The notes under the pieces are model-generated. The model had not been told where the DNA came from, did not search any database, and saw nothing but the letters and a program-made list of their open reading frames with translations. Source: Telmatactis stephensoni (taxonomy: Eukaryota; Cnidaria; Anthozoa; Actiniaria; Isophelliidae). Taken from it: a stretch of DNA of 64,000 nucleotides. Both the position numbers and the translations under genes were made by a program. Shown one piece after another: positions 61,834 to 64,000 of this stretch; position 1 is the first letter of the stretch; each line of letters opens with the position of its first letter. The stretch is taken from positions 57,768 through 121,767 of the forward strand of contig JALIZF010000978.1 of the NCBI GenBank assembly GCA_029948255.1, read 5' to 3'.

Positions 61834-63802
61834 TTACTTACACTTCGATCTCCCAAACAAACCACGCCCAAACATTCCCGACCACTGTGATGACTGTGAT
61901 TGGTTCGACTGTGCACGCTTAGCTTCTTCCACTTCACGAAGACGTTCTCTATTTCGTTTGAAAGCAGCTACAATGTCTTCTTCTCCTCGGTAGAAATCAA
62001 GAACTGTCCGCACATCCTCGACATTTGAAGTAGCAATGGCTAAAAGGATACAGTTTACTATTTTACACACAGGAGTTTAAATTTTCAATAATTACGGAGT
62101 AGATGACTACTGTGCATAGTAGTTTGTTGAACAGGTATTCAAATTCTAACGTTACATCAACTAAAAATCGATCATAAGTATTTTAGAAAGCTACTTTCTA
62201 AAAATTTAGTTCATGAATTACAAAAAGGTAGAACCTCCGCTTTTGAACCCATGAAAAGCTTTCTAAGGAAAAACAAACAAACAAATAACAAACAACAAAC
62301 AAAACGAAAACAAACAAAAAAACAACAATTTCAATGTTTACAAAACGGAATTTTGGTTTCATGGAAATATTTAGTAATTCACATTATTTTCCACCTCACT
62401 TCTCCTATTTGATTGCAGTAAAAGAAGGATTATAAACTATAATGTCTTAAGCACTTTCCTTCCATTCTCTTTCCTTTCCCATCCACTTCCCTACCATCCA
62501 CTTTAATATTTTTAAATAGCTCAACTTAAAAGTTTAACATCATAAATGGCAGTTATATCTTTATCTATATCTTATATCTCCCATCTCCTTCCCTTTCATT
62601 CACATACTTTGTAAAAGTCATAAAGATTTGTATCTTTAGTATTTCCCCTCCTTTTCCCTTTCATCCACTTTCTTTGTGATAAAGGAACAAGGTCATAAAG
62701 AGTTGCATCTCTATGATTTCCCTTCTACTTCCCTTTCATCCACTTACTTTGTAATAAAGGTACAAGGTCATAAAGAGTTGTATCTGTGGGATCTCCTTCC
62801 CATTTCTTCAAAATAATAGCATTTCCTTCATGAAATTGTGCAGCTTTTTTGTTGCAGTCAATCATAATGACTTTCTTTAAATCTCTATTTAAACCAGCCA
62901 AATCCTTTGGAATAAAAATTGGAATATTGTTAGTGGGAAACATCTGAAAACCGAACAAAGGAGGTGCATTTAACAACTGTGATGCAAAAGAAGACATCAT
63001 ACACCAAAACAAAATACAGCAGCAAATTTGAATAACTATTGTTGTTATACTGACTAGCCTCTCATTCATGTTAAAAGCTTTTGTGTTTCCACATGAACAT
63101 GAGGCTAGTCAGTCCAGAATAATAGTTATTAAAATTTTCCACCATATTTTGATTCAGTCAATGGGAACTGATAAACAATTTTCAAAATGTTGCCAACATT
63201 CCAAAGAGGATTCAAAAACAGGTAGAATGTAAACTCGGCATCATGTTGTCACAGTAGACATACAATCAACAAATGTGATATATCTGTTATCTCATGTCCA
63301 GTTCTCATGTTGGATTGTGTTCCCAAAATCTACCTATTAAGCCTGTTTTTCACTAGCAATATAGCATAAGCTCAAGCAGCATATGCAGACTCAGCTGGTT
63401 CTGCACTGCTCATTAGCAGTGCTTGTCTTTTTTCACACCTATGTGATAGTATGTATATGTTGCCAGTGAGAACCAGGCTGTAAGGGTTCCAGAAGCAGAT
63501 TTCAGTTTATGGGAGGGACGCACACCCCCTCCTAAGACAAACTTTGACACCTTTTGTTCTCAATACTTTCCCAACATATCCTGTGGATCCTCTGTATTGT
63601 TTTCCAATTTCTACAGCACTGCACCCCTTTCTGTAGGATAGTTGTAGATCTTCTCCTGGCTTCCCACAGTAATTCAAGATTTCCTCAAATAGATTTGACA
63701 TACCTTGACATGCGTACCATTAACATACTTGGTAGCATCTCTATAGAGTCTGTACATAATCATACCATTGGTGTCAAATCCGTCAATCACCGGTGATGCA
63801 CT
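61834..63802 (-). CDS. TIMM50: TIMM50, C-terminal part (mitochondrial TIM23 translocase subunit)
   Basis: TIM50 sits in the mitochondrial inner membrane, receives presequence proteins from the outer-membrane translocase in the intermembrane space and passes them to the TIM23 channel. Three exons, all GT-AG and in phase: 63704-63802, 62748-62904 and 61834-62039, giving the last 153 residues. They encode the later part of the FCP1-like domain: MYRLYRDATKYVNGTHVKDL, then LNRDLKKVIMIDCN, then VPLLQTIATSNVEDVRTVLD, and a charged tail ending GRSKCK. The order and motifs match animal TIM50 closely. The N-terminal targeting sequence, membrane helix and DxDx(T/V) motif must lie beyond the right edge. 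It is convergent with nothing nearby; a polyadenylation signal lies about 95 bases downstream. Confidence 0.95.
63341..63480. mobile_element. MITE-like element in TIMM50 intron
   Basis: The ends agcctgtttttcactagcaa and, as reverse complement of the right end, agcctggttctcactggcaa pair well. The centre holds the hairpin actgctcattagcagt. It shares its core with the tandem array at 61490-61700, so the array was probably built from a copy of this element. Confidence 0.7.
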
Positions 63803-64000
63803 CTGAAGATAAAATAAATAACTTTGTTATATACCAACTGTCAAAGTCAATTTTTTCCGTGCTCTGATTGGGCGAGAGCGCATCACGTGAACGTCAACAA
63901 ATTTTGCTGTTTCCCCAGCAACAACTCTCAGCGGGCAACAGTGAGTTTTATTGACCGGTAATAACAAAACCGGAAGTTGATTGAGCTTTGAAGGCGCGTT

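Noticed and set aside
63507..63701. Minus-strand 64-codon frame next to a TIMM50 exon
   Set aside because: Lies in the intron just past the donor of exon 63704-63802; the known TIM50 sequence continues in exon 62748-62904 instead.

Overview
This looks like a window from an intron-rich, AT-rich invertebrate animal genome. The gene content (Delta-type Notch ligands with MNNL, DSL and EGF modules, a novel-type protein kinase C, TIMM50), GT-AG introns with small exons, and dense short inverted-repeat transposons all fit a metazoan. A cnidarian such as an anthozoan is my best guess, but the sequence does not prove it. No bacterial operon, CRISPR array, rRNA or convincing tRNA gene is present.

Layout. 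All four recognisable genes read on the minus strand. (1) 45-2811: the 5' half of a divergent Delta-like ligand, called Delta A here; its 3' part lies beyond the left edge. (2) 2812-8974: intergenic, filled with MITEs, the 3' end of a non-LTR retrotransposon and a dispersed tRNA-like repeat. (3) 8975-22063: a complete 16-exon novel PKC (epsilon/eta type, 699 aa). An unexplained 171-aa plus-strand reading frame sits in its last intron with a cluster of CRE-like sites upstream. (4) 22312-29930: repeat-rich spacer. (5) 29931-38515: a complete ten-exon canonical Delta ligand, Delta B (588 aa; signal peptide, MNNL, DSL, five EGF repeats, TM helix, short tail). Its second intron holds a tight E-box plus Su(H)-like cluster. 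(6) 38516-61833: about 23 kb with no gene I can recognise, apart from one 57-codon exon-like frame at 41579-41752, and several well-preserved foldback MITEs. (7) 61834-63802: the last three coding exons of TIMM50; its 5' exons lie beyond the right edge.

How the genes relate. Delta A and Delta B share an intron at the same place (after a Trp-Pro pair ending the MNNL exon, phase 0) and lie on the same strand on either side of the PKC gene, so they are probably ancient tandem paralogues. Delta A has lost residues of the Notch-contact loop of the DSL domain, while Delta B keeps most of them. PKC and TIMM50 are unrelated neighbours. Gene models were built by hand from reading frame, homology to remembered family patterns and GT/AG splice sites with consistent phase. 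UTRs and transcription start sites are not established.
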